59,238 nt of DNA, taken from Haloferax massiliensis (GTDB taxonomy: Archaea; Halobacteriota; Halobacteria; Halobacteriales; Haloferacaceae). Position numbers and translations under genes: made by a program. Below, one piece after another: positions 1 through 8,593 of the stretch. Numbering within the stretch: the first letter of the stretch is position 1; every line of letters starts with the position of its first letter. The notes beneath the pieces were generated by a model. The model saw only the letters and a program-made list of their open reading frames with translations, had not been told where the DNA came from and ran no database searches. The stretch spans positions 1,410,599 to 1,469,836 of the forward strand of contig NZ_CSTE01000002.1 of assembly GCF_001368915.1 (NCBI RefSeq), in the 5' to 3' direction.

Positions 1-168
1 GACGGCGGGGAGGGCGTCGAGGGCGTCGAGCGTCTCGGGCCGCGGCGAGTCGAGTTCGACGCGGACCGCATCGGGGTCCAGCACCTCGACGAGGGCGTGG
101 ACGTAGGGGACCAGACGCTCGGGGTCGGGTCGATACGCGGGGACCACCACCCCGACAGACTGCGACAT
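1..168 (-). CDS. glycosyltransferase, N-terminal fragment (runs off the left edge)
   Basis: Only the first 56 codons lie in the window. The N-terminus is a short polar lead followed by a beta strand and the phrase VVVPAYRPDPERL (about residues 7-19), the usual opening of a GT-A family 2 glycosyltransferase that binds a nucleotide sugar. The catalytic DxD motif is off the edge, so the activity cannot be confirmed. The ATG at 168 is preceded by a T-rich TATA-like element (191-197) about 25 bp upstream, which fits a leaderless transcript. The gene diverges from the large YYY-family membrane protein, so the two may share a role in surface glycan metabolism; that link is inference. Confidence 0.7.
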   Translation of the reverse strand, partial: MSQSVGVVVPAYRPDPERLVPYVHALVEVLDPDAVRVELDSPRPETLDALDALPAV

Positions 169-264
169 GCACGACCATTCACTCAATGGGGTAAAAAGCG
201 AACCGCTCTGGGGCGCGCCGACCATCACAAAACGTATTGCATCCGCGGCGCAGTCATCGGACAG

Positions 265-2628
265 ATGGAGTACGCCCTCGTCGTCCGGTGGTTGCTGCTG
301 TTCGCGGCCCTCTGGGCGGTCGGTCTTCCCCTCTCGACCCGGCTGTTCCGCCGCCTGCCCGGTCGCGGTGCCGGACTCGCCCTCCCCGTCTCGCTCGTCG
401 TCTTGACCCTCCCGGCGTACTACGTCGGCCACCTCTCGTTCGGGCCCGCCGCCCTCATCGCCGGCGTCGGGACGCTCCTCGTCGCCTCGGCGGTCGCGGG
501 ACTCGACCTCGGCGCGCTCCGCCGCGGCGACTTCCGACTCGCGCCCGACCTCGAAATCGACCGACGCGCCGTCGCAGACGCGGCCGCGGTGTTCCTCGTC
601 GCCTTCCTGTTCGCCGTGGCGCTCCGGGCGCTCGACCCGGCGGTCCACGCCGGCGGCGGCGAGAAGTTCCTCGACTTCGGCCTCCTCCAGTCGCTCGCCC
701 GCGCGTCGGTCCTCCCGCCGGAGGACATGTGGTTCGCCGGCGAACCGGTCCGCTACTACTACGGCGGCCACCTCGTGTCGATTCTCCTCGCGCGACTCAC
801 CGCCACCGACCCGTCGTTCGCCTACAACCTCGCGCTCGCCGGCTTCTTCGGCCTCCTCGTCACCGCGGCGTTCGAACTCGGACGGGGCGTCGCGACCGCC
901 GCGGGCGCGAGCGGTCGCCTCGGCGGCCTGCTCTCGGCGTTCTTCGTCGGCTTCGCCAGCAACCTCGTCACCGCGGGGCGGTTCGCCCTCGCCGCGCTCC
1001 CCGAGGGGCTACGCCGGCCCGTCGCGGAGGCCGTCGCCGAACGCTCGCGATACACCGTCTCGCAGGTGCTCGCCGGGAGCGCGGAGTTCTCGTACTGGAA
1101 CGCGAGCCGCGTGATTCCGGACACCATCAACGAGTTTCCGCTTTTCGCGTGGCTCAACGGCGACCTCCACGCCCACATGCTGGGCACGCCGTTTCTGCTC
1201 CTCGCGGCCGGCCTCGCCTTTGCGTACTTCCGGACGCCGGAGGAGGCGGTCGGCGAGCGCCGACTCCTCGTCGCCGCGACGACGCTCGTCGGCGCGCTGC
1301 AGGTCGTCGTCGACACGTGGAGCTTCCCGTCGGTGTTCGGCGTGCTGTTCCTCGGGATGGTGTTCGCACCCGCGCGCCCGTGGACGTTGTTCCCGGGTCG
1401 AAAGCGCGTTCGCTCGGCCGTCGGCGACAGCCCGGTCGCCGGCGAGTTAGCCCGCCTCGGCGGCACGGTCGCGGCGGTCGGTCTCGCCGGCGTCGCCGCC
1501 GCCGTCCTCGCCAGCCCGTTCCTCCTCGGCGCGGTCGCGGGCGGCGGGAGCGCCCGGACGGTCGAGCTTCTCTCGCCCGACCAGCGAAGCGGGTTCGGCG
1601 CGCTGGCGCTCGTCCACGGGGCGTTCCTCGCGGCGTTCGCGGTTTACTACGTCCGTCGTCTCGGGGCGCAAGACGGACTCGGCGGCCGCGAGTGGGTCGC
1701 GCTCCTCGGGAGCTTCGCGGCGCTGACCGTCGTCGCGGCCGCGCAGTCGTTCGCCGCGCTCGCGCTCGTCGCCCCCCTCGTCGCCGTCGGGTGGGTGCTC
1801 CTCCGGTTCGCCGACGACCCGCGGTTCGAGACGGTGCTCGTCGTCGCCGGCGCGGGCCTCGTGACGCTCGTCGAACTCGTCTACGTGAACGAGCAGGCCG
1901 GCCCCGGTCGGATGAACACGGTGTTCAAGACGTACATGCAGGTCTGGGTGCTCTGGGGGAGCGCGATGGGTGCCGTGCTGGCGGGATTCGTCGGCGACGC
2001 GGTCGCCGCGGGCGACGTGTCGCTCCCGAGGGTCGACCTCGGCGTTCGCGGGGGCGCGGTCCGGGTCGCCGGCGTCGCCTTCGTCGTCCTCCTCGTCGCC
2101 TCCACGTCGGTGTACGGAGGACTGGCCGTCGCTGACCACGCGAACTCCCCCAGGGAGGAGGCGACGCTGGACGCGACGGCCTTCGCGGAGTGGCGGCACG
2201 GAAACGAGTCGGCGGCCATCACGTGGCTCGACGAGACCGTCGAGGGCAACCCCACGATGCTCACCGCGCCGGGGACGACGTGGTCCGAGACGGTGACGGA
2301 CGAACGCGAGAGCGTCATGTACGGCTGGCGCGGGAACCCCGAATCGAGCCTGACGGGCGTTCCGACGGTCGCCGGCTGGGCGCACGAAATCGGCTACCGC
2401 GGCCCCGACGCGTACTACGGCCGCGTGCGCGACGTGGACGCGATGTACGTCGGAAACGAGTCGACGCGGGCGCGGCTCATCGAGCAGTACGACGTGCAGT
2501 ACGTGTGGGTCGGACCGGGCGAGCGCGCCCGCTACGGAGAGATAGAGACGGACGTGGCGTGGCTGACGCCGGTCCACCGGTCGGGGTCGGTCGCGGTCTA
2601 CGAGGTAGAAGAAGCGAGACTACCTTAG
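265..2628 (+). CDS. DUF2298 / YYY-family multipass membrane protein
   Basis: A 787-residue integral membrane protein. It has many hydrophobic helices up to about residue 615 and a C-terminal soluble domain of about 165 residues rich in Tyr, Trp and Gly. The YYY signature (residues 164-166, in EPVRYYYGGH) is that of the archaeal/chloroflexal YYY family (DUF2298). Members are large, often near glycosyltransferases, and thought to be GT-C-like or surface glycan proteins, but no reaction is established. The reading frame is open further upstream, but I take the ATG at 265: it starts directly with a membrane helix and has a TATA-like element (233-240) about 28 bp before it. Its stop overlaps the stop of the convergent next gene. 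Confidence 0.85.
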   Translation: MEYALVVRWLLLFAALWAVGLPLSTRLFRRLPGRGAGLALPVSLVVLTLPAYYVGHLSFGPAALIAGVGTLLVASAVAGLDLGALRRGDFRLAPDLEIDRRAVADAAAVFLVAFLFAVALRALDPAVHAGGGEKFLDFGLLQSLARASVLPPEDMWFAGEPVRYYYGGHLVSILLARLTATDPSFAYNLALAGFFGLLVTAAFELGRGVATAAGASGRLGGLLSAFFVGFASNLVTAGRFALAALPEGLRRPVAEAVAERSRYTVSQVLAGSAEFSYWNASRVIPDTINEFPLFAWLNGDLHAHMLGTPFLLLAAGLAFAYFRTPEEAVGERRLLVAATTLVGALQVVVDTWSFPSVFGVLFLGMVFAPARPWTLFPGRKRVRSAVGDSPVAGELARLGGTVAAVGLAGVAAAVLASPFLLGAVAGGGSARTVELLSPDQRSGFGALALVHGAFLAAFAVYYVRRLGAQDGLGGREWVALLGSFAALTVVAAAQSFAALALVAPLVAVGWVLLRFADDPRFETVLVVAGAGLVTLVELVYVNEQAGPGRMNTVFKTYMQVWVLWGSAMGAVLAGFVGDAVAAGDVSLPRVDLGVRGGAVRVAGVAFVVLLVASTSVYGGLAVADHANSPREEATLDATAFAEWRHGNESAAITWLDETVEGNPTMLTAPGTTWSETVTDERESVMYGWRGNPESSLTGVPTVAGWAHEIGYRGPDAYYGRVRDVDAMYVGNESTRARLIEQYDVQYVWVGPGERARYGEIETDVAWLTPVHRSGSVAVYEVEEARLP

Positions 2629-2885
2629 GCCGCGCCGCGCTCGCGGACGACTTCGACCGCCTCGGCGTCGACGCCCTCGGTTTCCAGCCAGTGCGGGACG
2701 AACTCGCGCTTTTCGAACGCCTCGCGCTCGTCTTCCGTACCGACGGTACACCACAGCTGGACGCGGTCGGGGCCGTGCCAGTCGCCCTGCCGGTCGACCG
2801 AAAACAGGACGTACTCCTCGCCGTCGTACTCGATGACGCCGTCGCGCCGAACGCCGGGGTCGCCGTGGATGATGAGCTTCTTCAT
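2625..2885 (-). CDS. HAH_0734 family small protein
   Basis: An 86-residue soluble protein, MKKLIIHGDPG at the start, rich in charged and aromatic residues, with no membrane segment and one cysteine (in the LWCTVG segment). I recognise it as the small haloarchaeal HAH_0734-type family of unknown function; no catalytic motif is apparent. The start is supported by a GATTAA-type box at 2911-2916, about 28 bp upstream, so the mRNA is probably leaderless. It diverges from the L44e-S27e-aIF2-alpha-Nop10 cluster, and its TAA overlaps the TAG of the convergent membrane gene in the shared bases TTAG. Confidence 0.75.
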   Translation of the reverse strand: MKKLIIHGDPGVRRDGVIEYDGEEYVLFSVDRQGDWHGPDRVQLWCTVGTEDEREAFEKREFVPHWLETEGVDAEAVEVVRERGAA

Positions 2886-3044
2886 GTGCCGGGATTGGCA
2901 CAGTCACCGCTTAATCGCTTCGGCTTCGGGCGTGCGCCGGGCGGCGGGCGTTCCGCGGTCGGTCGGAGTCACCGTGGCCTGCCCACACGTGACACGCCGA
3001 ACGCCCGGTCGCGGCGGGTTCAGGGGCCGCGGCGAACCAAACGG

Positions 3045-3052
3045 GTTTTAAC
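3045..3052 (+). promoter_or_regulatory. TATA box for the rpl44e operon
   Basis: The octamer GTTTTAAC lies about 40 bp before the rpl44e ATG, giving a predicted leader of roughly 15 nt that contains AAGGT, a partial Shine-Dalgarno match. It would drive the ribosomal protein, aIF2-alpha and Nop10 cluster. Inferred from motif and spacing only. Confidence 0.5.
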
Positions 3053-3087
3053 GGGCCACACCAAAACCCACCACAAGGTCGATATCT

Positions 3088-3369
3088 ATGCAGATGCCAC
3101 GCCGTTTCAACACGTACTGCCCGAACTGCAAGGGACACCACGAACACGAAGTGGAGAAGGTCCGGAAGGGACGCCCGACCGGCATGAAGTGGAACGCCCG
3201 TCAGACGCGACGCGGCAAGGCCACTATCGGTAACGCCGGTAAGTTCTCCAAGGTCCCCGGTGGCGACAAGCCGACGAAGAAGACCCACCTGAAGTACATC
3301 TGCTCCGACTGTGGCAAGGCCCACATGCGCGAGGGCTGGCGCGCCGGTCGCCTGGAGTTCCAGGAGTAA
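3088..3369 (+). CDS. rpl44e: 50S ribosomal protein L44e
   Basis: A 93-residue, very basic protein starting [14 protein letters not shown]. It has two CxxC pairs (CPNC near residue 12 and CSDC near residue 74) that form the zinc site of the eL42/L44e family of the large subunit, near the E site. Length and the conserved central segment [16 protein letters not shown] match archaeal L44e. It is first in a tight plus-strand cluster with rps27e (3 nt gap), eif2a and nop10, an arrangement common in archaea. All genes here are probably co-transcribed from the promoter at 3045. Confidence 0.97.
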   Translation: MQMPRRFNTYCPNCKGHHEHEVEKVRKGRPTGMKWNARQTRRGKATIGNAGKFSKVPGGDKPTKKTHLKYICSDCGKAHMREGWRAGRLEFQE

Positions 3370-3372
3370 ATC

Positions 3373-3567
3373 ATGGCAGGAAACTTCTACAAGGTCGCGT
3401 GCAGCGACTGCGAGAACGAACAGGTCGTCTTCGGAAAGGCCTCCTCGGTCGTCAACTGCGCCGTCTGCGGGACGACCCTCGCCACGCCGACCGGCGGCAA
3501 CGCCGAGTTCCACGGCGAGGTCGTCGAGACGGTCGAGCGTCGCGACAGCGACGAACTTGAGGCGTAA
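3373..3567 (+). CDS. rps27e: 30S ribosomal protein S27e
   Basis: A 64-residue small-subunit protein with a C4 zinc ribbon: CSDC near residue 9 and CAVC near residue 33. The phrase VFGKASSVVNCAVCGTTL is typical of eS27. It sits 3 nt after rpl44e and 18 nt before the aIF2-alpha gene, the standard archaeal order. The C-terminus is acidic (DSDELEA), as usual for haloarchaeal ribosomal proteins. Confidence 0.97.
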   Translation: MAGNFYKVACSDCENEQVVFGKASSVVNCAVCGTTLATPTGGNAEFHGEVVETVERRDSDELEA

Positions 3568-3585
3568 CTCCCCGGAGGACCTCGC

Positions 3586-4386
3586 ATGAAGTACAGCGGA
3601 TGGCCTGACCCCGGCGAACTCGTCGTCGGAAAGGTAGACGACATCGCGGACTTCGGCGTCTTCGTCGACCTCGAAGAGTACGAGGACAAACGCGGCCTCT
3701 GCCACATCAGCGAGGTCGCCAGCGGATGGATCAAGAACGTTCGCGACCACGTCCGCGAGGGACAGACAGTCGTCGCTAAAGTGCTCGAAGTCAACGAGAG
3801 TTCCCAGCAGATAGACCTCTCGATAAAGGACGTCAACGAGCACCAGCGCAAAGAGAAGATTCAGGAGTGGAAAAACGAGCAGAAGGCCGACAAGTGGATG
3901 GCGCTGGCGTTCGGCGAGGACATCGCCGACGACCGCTACCAGTCCATCGCCAACGCCCTGCTCGCCGAGTTCGAGTCGCTCTACGACGGCTTCGAGCAGG
4001 CCGCGATTCACGGCATCGAGGCGCTCGAAGGCGTCGAACTCGGCGACGACGAACTCGAAGCCATCGTCGAGACCGCGCGTCAGAACGTGTCGGTTCCCTA
4101 CGTCAACGTCACCGGCTACGTCGACCTGCGCTCGCCCGCGGGCGACGGCGTCGACGACGTGAAGGAAGCCCTGAAGGCCGCCGAGGGCGACGGCGAAATC
4201 GGCGACGAAATCGAACTGTCGGTCACGTACGTCGGCGCGCCCGAGTACCGCGTCAAGGTCAAAGCGCCCGACTACAAGACCGCCGAAACCGAGCTCGAAT
4301 CGAGCGTCGCTCGGGCCCGCGAGGTCATCGAGGCCGCGGGCGGAACCGCGGAGTACCATCGCGAACGCAGCGGCGACGAAGAGTAA
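3586..4386 (+). CDS. eif2a: translation initiation factor aIF-2, alpha subunit
   Basis: A 266-residue protein. An N-terminal S1 RNA-binding domain (about residues 5-83) carries [12 protein letters not shown] and [15 protein letters not shown] helical middle domain and a C-terminal alpha-beta domain (about 175-260) follow, as in archaeal aIF2-alpha. It binds the gamma subunit and helps deliver initiator Met-tRNA to the small subunit. Length matches the family. It lies between rps27e and nop10 (4 nt gap), a conserved translation/RNP cluster, and probably relies on the upstream rpl44e promoter. Confidence 0.97.
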   Translation: MKYSGWPDPGELVVGKVDDIADFGVFVDLEEYEDKRGLCHISEVASGWIKNVRDHVREGQTVVAKVLEVNESSQQIDLSIKDVNEHQRKEKIQEWKNEQKADKWMALAFGEDIADDRYQSIANALLAEFESLYDGFEQAAIHGIEALEGVELGDDELEAIVETARQNVSVPYVNVTGYVDLRSPAGDGVDDVKEALKAAEGDGEIGDEIELSVTYVGAPEYRVKVKAPDYKTAETELESSVARAREVIEAAGGTAEYHRERSGDEE

Positions 4387-4390
4387 TCGC

Positions 4391-4582
4391 ATGAAATCAG
4401 ACATCCGGGTGTGCAGCGCGTGGCGCGACCGCCACGACCGCCCGGTGTACTCGCTTTCTGAGACCTGTCCGGAGTGCGGCGCACCCACGGAGAACAGCGC
4501 GCCCGCGCCCTACAACCCCGAAGACCCCTACGGCGAGTACCGCCGCGCGCGGAAGCGCCGCCTCGCCGAGGAGTCGGCGTAG
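4391..4582 (+). CDS. nop10: H/ACA RNP component Nop10
   Basis: A 63-residue protein. It ends with the Nop10 signature PYNPEDPYGEYRRARKRR, which binds Cbf5 and stabilises its catalytic domain in RNA-guided pseudouridylation. The C-terminal CPEC pair is present, but the N-terminal partner reads CSAW rather than CxxC, so the first half of the zinc site is incomplete. I believe this is shared by other haloarchaeal Nop10 proteins. It starts 4 nt after eif2a and is clearly co-transcribed with it. Confidence 0.93.
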   Translation: MKSDIRVCSAWRDRHDRPVYSLSETCPECGAPTENSAPAPYNPEDPYGEYRRARKRRLAEESA

Positions 4583-4633
4583 CCGGCTTCGGCTACCGAC
4601 GCTCTCTTAACCGGCGCGTCCGCCACTACGTGC

Positions 4634-5401
4634 ATGGACGACATCGAAATCGAGGCTGTCGAGGAGGTCGACCTCGCCGACCCCGTGCTCATCGAGGGGT
4701 TACCGGGCGTCGGCAACGTCGGCAAACTCGCCGTCGAGCACCTGCTGGAGGAGTTCGAGGAGGCCACGCTGGTCCGCCGCGTCTACGCCGACGTGTTCCC
4801 GCCGCAGGTGACCATCGAGGAGGGCGTCGCCGAGCTGACCCACGTCGCGATTCACGCCGTCGAGACGCCCGGCGAGGGGCCGGACCTCCTCCTCCTCACG
4901 GGCGACCACCAGGCCCAGTCCAACGAGGGCCACTACCACCTCACCGACGCCTTCCTCGACATCGCCGAGGAGTTCGGCGTCGAGCGCCTGTTCGCGCTGG
5001 GCGGCGTCCCGACCGGCGAACTCGTCGACGAGCCGTCGGTCCTCGGGGCCGTCGCCGACGAGTCCCGCCTCGACGAACTCGAAGAAGCCGGCATCGAGTT
5101 CCGCGAGGACGAGCCAGCCGGCGGCGTCGTCGGCGTCTCCGGGCTGCTTCTCGGCCTCGGCGGTCGCCGCGGCCTCGACGCGACCTGCCTGATGGGCGAG
5201 ACGAGCGGCTACCTCGTCGACCCCCAGAGCGCGCAGGTCGTCATCGAAGTCTTACAGGACCTCCTCGACTTCAGCGTCGACTTCGAGTCGCTCGAAGAGC
5301 GCGCAGAGGAGATGAAGGAGGTCGCCGCGAAGATTCAGGAGATGCAACAGCAACAGCAGGGAACCATCGCCAGCGACGACGACCTCCGGTACATCGGCTG
5401 A
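4634..5401 (+). CDS. PAC2-family proteasome assembly chaperone homologue
   Basis: A 255-residue soluble acidic protein with the PAC2 opening PVLIEGLPGVGNVGKLA (from about residue 16), a middle alpha/beta domain with LFALGGVPTGEL, and a C-terminal coiled-coil-like tail (ERAEEMKEVAAKIQEMQQQQQ). Eukaryotic PAC2 helps assemble the 20S proteasome. The function of archaeal homologues is not settled. It follows nop10 by 51 nt and may be the last gene of the cluster; a convergent PhzF gene follows. Confidence 0.88.
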   Translation: MDDIEIEAVEEVDLADPVLIEGLPGVGNVGKLAVEHLLEEFEEATLVRRVYADVFPPQVTIEEGVAELTHVAIHAVETPGEGPDLLLLTGDHQAQSNEGHYHLTDAFLDIAEEFGVERLFALGGVPTGELVDEPSVLGAVADESRLDELEEAGIEFREDEPAGGVVGVSGLLLGLGGRRGLDATCLMGETSGYLVDPQSAQVVIEVLQDLLDFSVDFESLEERAEEMKEVAAKIQEMQQQQQGTIASDDDLRYIG

Positions 5402-5467
5402 GGCCCCACCGTCGCGGGCCGTCGAATCTCGACTCGTCTCGCACCGTCTCGTTTTCGAACTGGAGTT

Positions 5468-6367
5468 TCAGGCTTCGATGATGTCGTCGTCTGCGAACTC
5501 CGGGACGACGACCTCGCCGTCGAGCGACTGCACCGCGCGGCCGCCGACGCGAATCTCCGCGCCGACCCGCACGCGGACGGTGCTCGGGCGGTCCACGAAG
5601 TGGCCCTGTTCGATACGGAGTTCGTCCGGAACGGAGTCGAACGCGCCGACCTGTCGGAGGTACGCGCCGCACGCGCCGGCGGCGGTTCCGGTCGCCGGGT
5701 CCTCGGAGATGCCGATGCCGGGCGCGAAACACCGCGCGTGGAGCGTGGAGTCGCCGTCGATGGCGTCGAAGGTGTAGGCGTAGACGCCCGCCGCGTCGTG
5801 TTCGGCGGCGAGGTCGGCGATGGCGGCGTCGTCGGGGTCGGCCCCCGAGAGGTGTTCGAGGAAGTTGACCGGAACGACGAGGAAGGGAAGCCCGGTGGAG
5901 GCGACCGCCACGGGGAGGTCCGCGCCCACGTCGCGGAGAGCGGCGTCGTCGACGCCGAGCGCCGCCGCGAGGCGGTCGTAGTCGATTTCGAGCGGGCGCA
6001 CCGTCGGCGCGTCCTGCGTCATCCACACCTCGCCGAGGTCGCCGAGTTCGATGTCGAGGGTGCCGACGTTGGTCTCCAGCGTGTGCGTGCCCGGTTCGAG
6101 TTCGCGCTCGGCCGCGAGGTGGGCGTGGGCCGCGATAGTCGCGTGGCCGCAGAGGTCGACTTCCTGTTGCGGCGTGAAATAGCGGATGCGGCGGTCCGCG
6201 GCGGCCGACGAGCAGACGAACGCCGTCTCGCTCGCGCCGAGTTCGGCGGCGACGGCGCGCATCTGTTCCGCGTCGAGGCCGTCGGCGTCGGGGACGACGC
6301 CGGCCGCGTTGCCGGACAGCGGTTCGGTCGTGAAAGCGTCGACGAGGAGGGCGCGTCGGCTATCCAT
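5468..6367 (-). CDS. PhzF-family isomerase/epimerase
   Basis: A 299-residue two-lobed PhzF-type enzyme. The first lobe has AFTTEPLSGNAAGVV (residues 11-25) and the presumed catalytic Glu in ASETAF (Glu47). Further signatures are DLCGHATIAAHAH and EDPATGTAAGACGAYL, both typical of the diaminopimelate-epimerase-like fold. Members isomerise small metabolites without cofactor; the substrate here is unknown. I chose the ATG at 6367 because the 10 upstream codons in frame are basic and unlike the family N-terminus (MDSRRALLVDAF). It stands alone and is convergent with the PAC2 gene. Confidence 0.9.
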   Translation of the reverse strand: MDSRRALLVDAFTTEPLSGNAAGVVPDADGLDAEQMRAVAAELGASETAFVCSSAAADRRIRYFTPQQEVDLCGHATIAAHAHLAAERELEPGTHTLETNVGTLDIELGDLGEVWMTQDAPTVRPLEIDYDRLAAALGVDDAALRDVGADLPVAVASTGLPFLVVPVNFLEHLSGADPDDAAIADLAAEHDAAGVYAYTFDAIDGDSTLHARCFAPGIGISEDPATGTAAGACGAYLRQVGAFDSVPDELRIEQGHFVDRPSTVRVRVGAEIRVGGRAVQSLDGEVVVPEFADDDIIEA

Positions 6368-6488
6368 GGAAAGGCGCACTACACGGCGATGTATCAAACC
6401 AGCGGGTCGGCGGTCGGGTCGTGTGAGAAGGGAGGAGGGCGATACGAGCGGGCGCGATTCGGGCGCGAGTTAGTCGACCGCGACCGAC

Positions 6489-6659
6489 TCACGCGCGGGT
6501 CCACCGGACGCGGCCGCTCGTTTGAGCCGCGCCGTCGCCCTGCATCACTTCGCGCATGTTCATACAGCCGGGACACCCGACGACCTCGTCCATGTCGTTG
6601 CCGAAGACGCGGACGAAGTCGCGGGAGACGAACTCACCACAGTTACCACACGTGTGCAT
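6489..6659 (-). CDS. small CxxC zinc-finger protein (DUF7563-like)
   Basis: A 56-residue microprotein beginning MHTCGNCGEFVSRDF. Two pairs, CGNC (residues 4-7) and CPGC (near residue 30), make a zinc ribbon, followed by a basic tail. It resembles the haloarchaeal DUF7563 family; function unknown. A longer reading frame begins at 6722, but the ATG at 6659 is better: it has a purine-rich AGGTGG about 8-13 nt upstream (6667-6672) and a GTTATATC box (6697-6704). Small zinc proteins are abundant in Haloferax, and several affect stress or motility, but nothing here points to a role. Confidence 0.75.
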   Translation of the reverse strand: MHTCGNCGEFVSRDFVRVFGNDMDEVVGCPGCMNMREVMQGDGAAQTSGRVRWTRA

Positions 6660-6696
6660 TCTGGTTCCACCTACAGATCCGCATACTCCGGCACTC

Positions 6697-6704
6697 GATA
6701 TAAC
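6697..6704 (-). promoter_or_regulatory. TATA box of the 56-aa zinc-finger gene
   Basis: GTTATATC on the minus strand lies about 38 bp upstream of the ATG at 6659, predicting a leader of about 13 nt that carries AGGTGG as a ribosome binding site. Inferred from sequence and spacing. Confidence 0.5.
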
Positions 6705-6870
6705 TATGTCCTTTGTTAACATGCGTTAATATCTGCCTGAACGGGAGGTCCTCCGGTTAGTCGCCGGATAACCTCGATTCGAGCGGTTTTGACACGGCGA
6801 CACACGGGCGGGGCGAGTCGTACAGATTAAAGGGCGTCAGGCGCGGCAGTACGCACGGTGAACGGAAGAT

Positions 6871-7584
6871 ATGGGCGACCTCCCCGACGAGTTTAACTGT
6901 ACTATCACGAACTGGGAGTACATCTACGGCCTCTGCCGCGACGTCTCGGACGAGGTCAAGACATCCGAGTTCGAGCCCGACGTCATCGTCGCGCTGGCCC
7001 GCGGCGGCTGGTTCGCGGGCCGGTGTATCTGTGACTTCCTCGGGCTGGACGACCTGACGAGCCTGAAGATGGAACACTACGTCGGGACGGCCCAGAAATC
7101 GAACGAGCCGGAGGTCCGCTACCCGATGCCGGAAGGCAGCGTCGAGGGCAAAGACGTGCTCATCATCGACGACATCGCCGACACCGGCGGCTCCATCAAG
7201 CGCGCACACGAGTACGTCAACGAGCGCAACGCGGGCGAGGTCCGGACCGCGACGCTCCAACTCCTCCAGACCAGCGAGTTCGAACCCGACTACGTCGGCG
7301 AGCGCCTCGAAGCGTGGGCGTGGGTCGTCTACCCGTGGAACTTCATCGAGGACATGATAGACCTCACCTCGGGCGTCATGGCGAAGGCCGACGACGACAC
7401 GTTCGAACTCGAAGACGTCCGCCACTACCTCGCGGAGTTCCACGACGTGGACCGCATCGAGATGGAAATCGCCCAACCCGACCGGATGCCGGAAGTCATG
7501 TCCGAGATGGAGCGCCGCGGCTACGTCGAGTCCACCGGCGACGGCGCGTGGCGACTCCTCGAAAACGACGGCGTCGGAGCCTGA
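6871..7584 (+). CDS. phosphoribosyltransferase (purine/xanthine-type)
   Basis: A 237-residue type I phosphoribosyltransferase. The PRPP loop reads DVLIIDDIADTGGS (about residues 95-108), preceded by VIVALARGGWFAGR (38-51), the hood/pyrophosphate-binding part. The C-terminal 60 residues form an added helical domain with MPEVMSEMERRGYVE, which looks winged-helix-like. Such proteins transfer phosphoribose from PRPP to a purine base in salvage. The exact base cannot be read from sequence. A GATTAAAG box at 6825-6832 suggests its own promoter. Confidence 0.9.
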   Translation: MGDLPDEFNCTITNWEYIYGLCRDVSDEVKTSEFEPDVIVALARGGWFAGRCICDFLGLDDLTSLKMEHYVGTAQKSNEPEVRYPMPEGSVEGKDVLIIDDIADTGGSIKRAHEYVNERNAGEVRTATLQLLQTSEFEPDYVGERLEAWAWVVYPWNFIEDMIDLTSGVMAKADDDTFELEDVRHYLAEFHDVDRIEMEIAQPDRMPEVMSEMERRGYVESTGDGAWRLLENDGVGA

Positions 7585-7794
7585 ACGCGGGGTCGCTCGC
7601 TCCGGCCTCGTTCGACTGCTTCGGCGCTGTTGAATTCTCTTGAGGTCGACAGGGCGAGTGTGACCCAGACGGCGGATGTAGTCAGCGCGGTTGCGACCGC
7701 CCGTAGAGACGCCGTCGCGGCTCACGGGCGAAAACAGGACCGGATGTCGGGCGAAGCGGCCGTCGAATCGTACGGACGTCCGGCGGTCGGTCGC

Positions 7795-8235
7795 TCAGGC
7801 ACCCATGTTCGCCACTTTCTCGGCGAACTCGGCGTGGAGGTCGGCGTGGTGATGGACGACCTTCCACTCGCCTTTCTCCTTCCGGTAGACGTTGGTCGTC
7901 CGACCCTCCAGGGACATCGGTTCACCCGCAAACGTCCACGACACCGACTCAGTACAGAGTTCGTACGCGGCGTCGCCGATGACGCGGATGGCCTGGTCCG
8001 ACCGGGTGACCGTGCCATCCGAACTCGCCGATGCGACGCCGGCGAAGGACCCGGAGACGGCCTCCCATCCCGTTTCCCGCCCACCGATTGGATGCATGGT
8101 CGTCACGTCGTCCTCGTGTGACCAGCTGTCCGCCATGGAGTCGGCGTTCCCGTTCGCCATCGCTTCTAGTGCCCCGTAGAACTGGTCGGATGCGGCTCGG
8201 ACGTCGTCTTCGGCTGCTACGCGTTTTGTAGACAT
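7795..8235 (-). CDS. SnoaL/NTF2-like domain protein
   Basis: A 146-residue protein matching the SnoaL-like/NTF2 cone fold: an N-terminal helix (VRAASDQFYGALEAMANG), then WSHEDDVTTMHPIGGRETGW and a strand-rich C-terminus ending EWKVVHHHADLHAEF. These are often small hydrolases, isomerases or ligand-binding proteins. No catalytic pair can be assigned here. The start at 8235 rather than 8247 is chosen because of the box CATATATA (8267-8274), about 36 bp upstream. It diverges from the AEC transporter across a 358 bp gap. Confidence 0.8.
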   Translation of the reverse strand: MSTKRVAAEDDVRAASDQFYGALEAMANGNADSMADSWSHEDDVTTMHPIGGRETGWEAVSGSFAGVASASSDGTVTRSDQAIRVIGDAAYELCTESVSWTFAGEPMSLEGRTTNVYRKEKGEWKVVHHHADLHAEFAEKVANMGA

Positions 8236-8593
8236 TACAAACCTCACCGTAACGACGACTCCTGAGCATATATACTAAATAGATGAGATTTCGTACGGTC
8301 AGCTATTTCGGACGTTTAGCCGGTTCGACCCCGACGACTCGTTTCGGCCAGAGTAAGACGGAGAGACAGTACACGCCGGTAACAGACTGTTCGCACGGAC
8401 ACTGGACACAAGACTCACACCGGGGATTCAGCACAGTCTCGACAAACTATCACCAGACGAGAATACCAACGGGGCCACGTATCCGACCGCTTCGACCGTC
8501 TGCTTCGACGTCCCTCCGACCTCTCACAGTCGCCCACCGCCCGGTCTCGCCCGAAGCGAAACGTTCCTTTGGGTGCCGCTCGTCAGCACGCGC
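8236..8593. other. 358 bp divergent intergenic region
   Basis: Apart from the minus-strand TATA-like element at 8267-8274, I find no RNA gene or convincing coding frame. The base composition is lower in GC than the flanking genes over most of the gap, which fits a real regulatory or decayed intergenic region. The start of the AEC gene has no clear haloarchaeal TATA box; the nearest candidate is the weak CCTTTGGG about 25 bp upstream. Confidence 0.5.

Noticed and set aside
237..2135. Long open frames antisense or offset to the YYY-family gene, up to 632 codons
   Set aside because: Their translations are Arg/Pro/Gly strings, the usual shadow of GC-rich genes; the real frame has membrane helices and a family signature.
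2911..4488. 525-codon minus-strand frame across the L44e-aIF2-alpha cluster
   Set aside because: It is antisense to four well-supported genes and has no promoter or family match.
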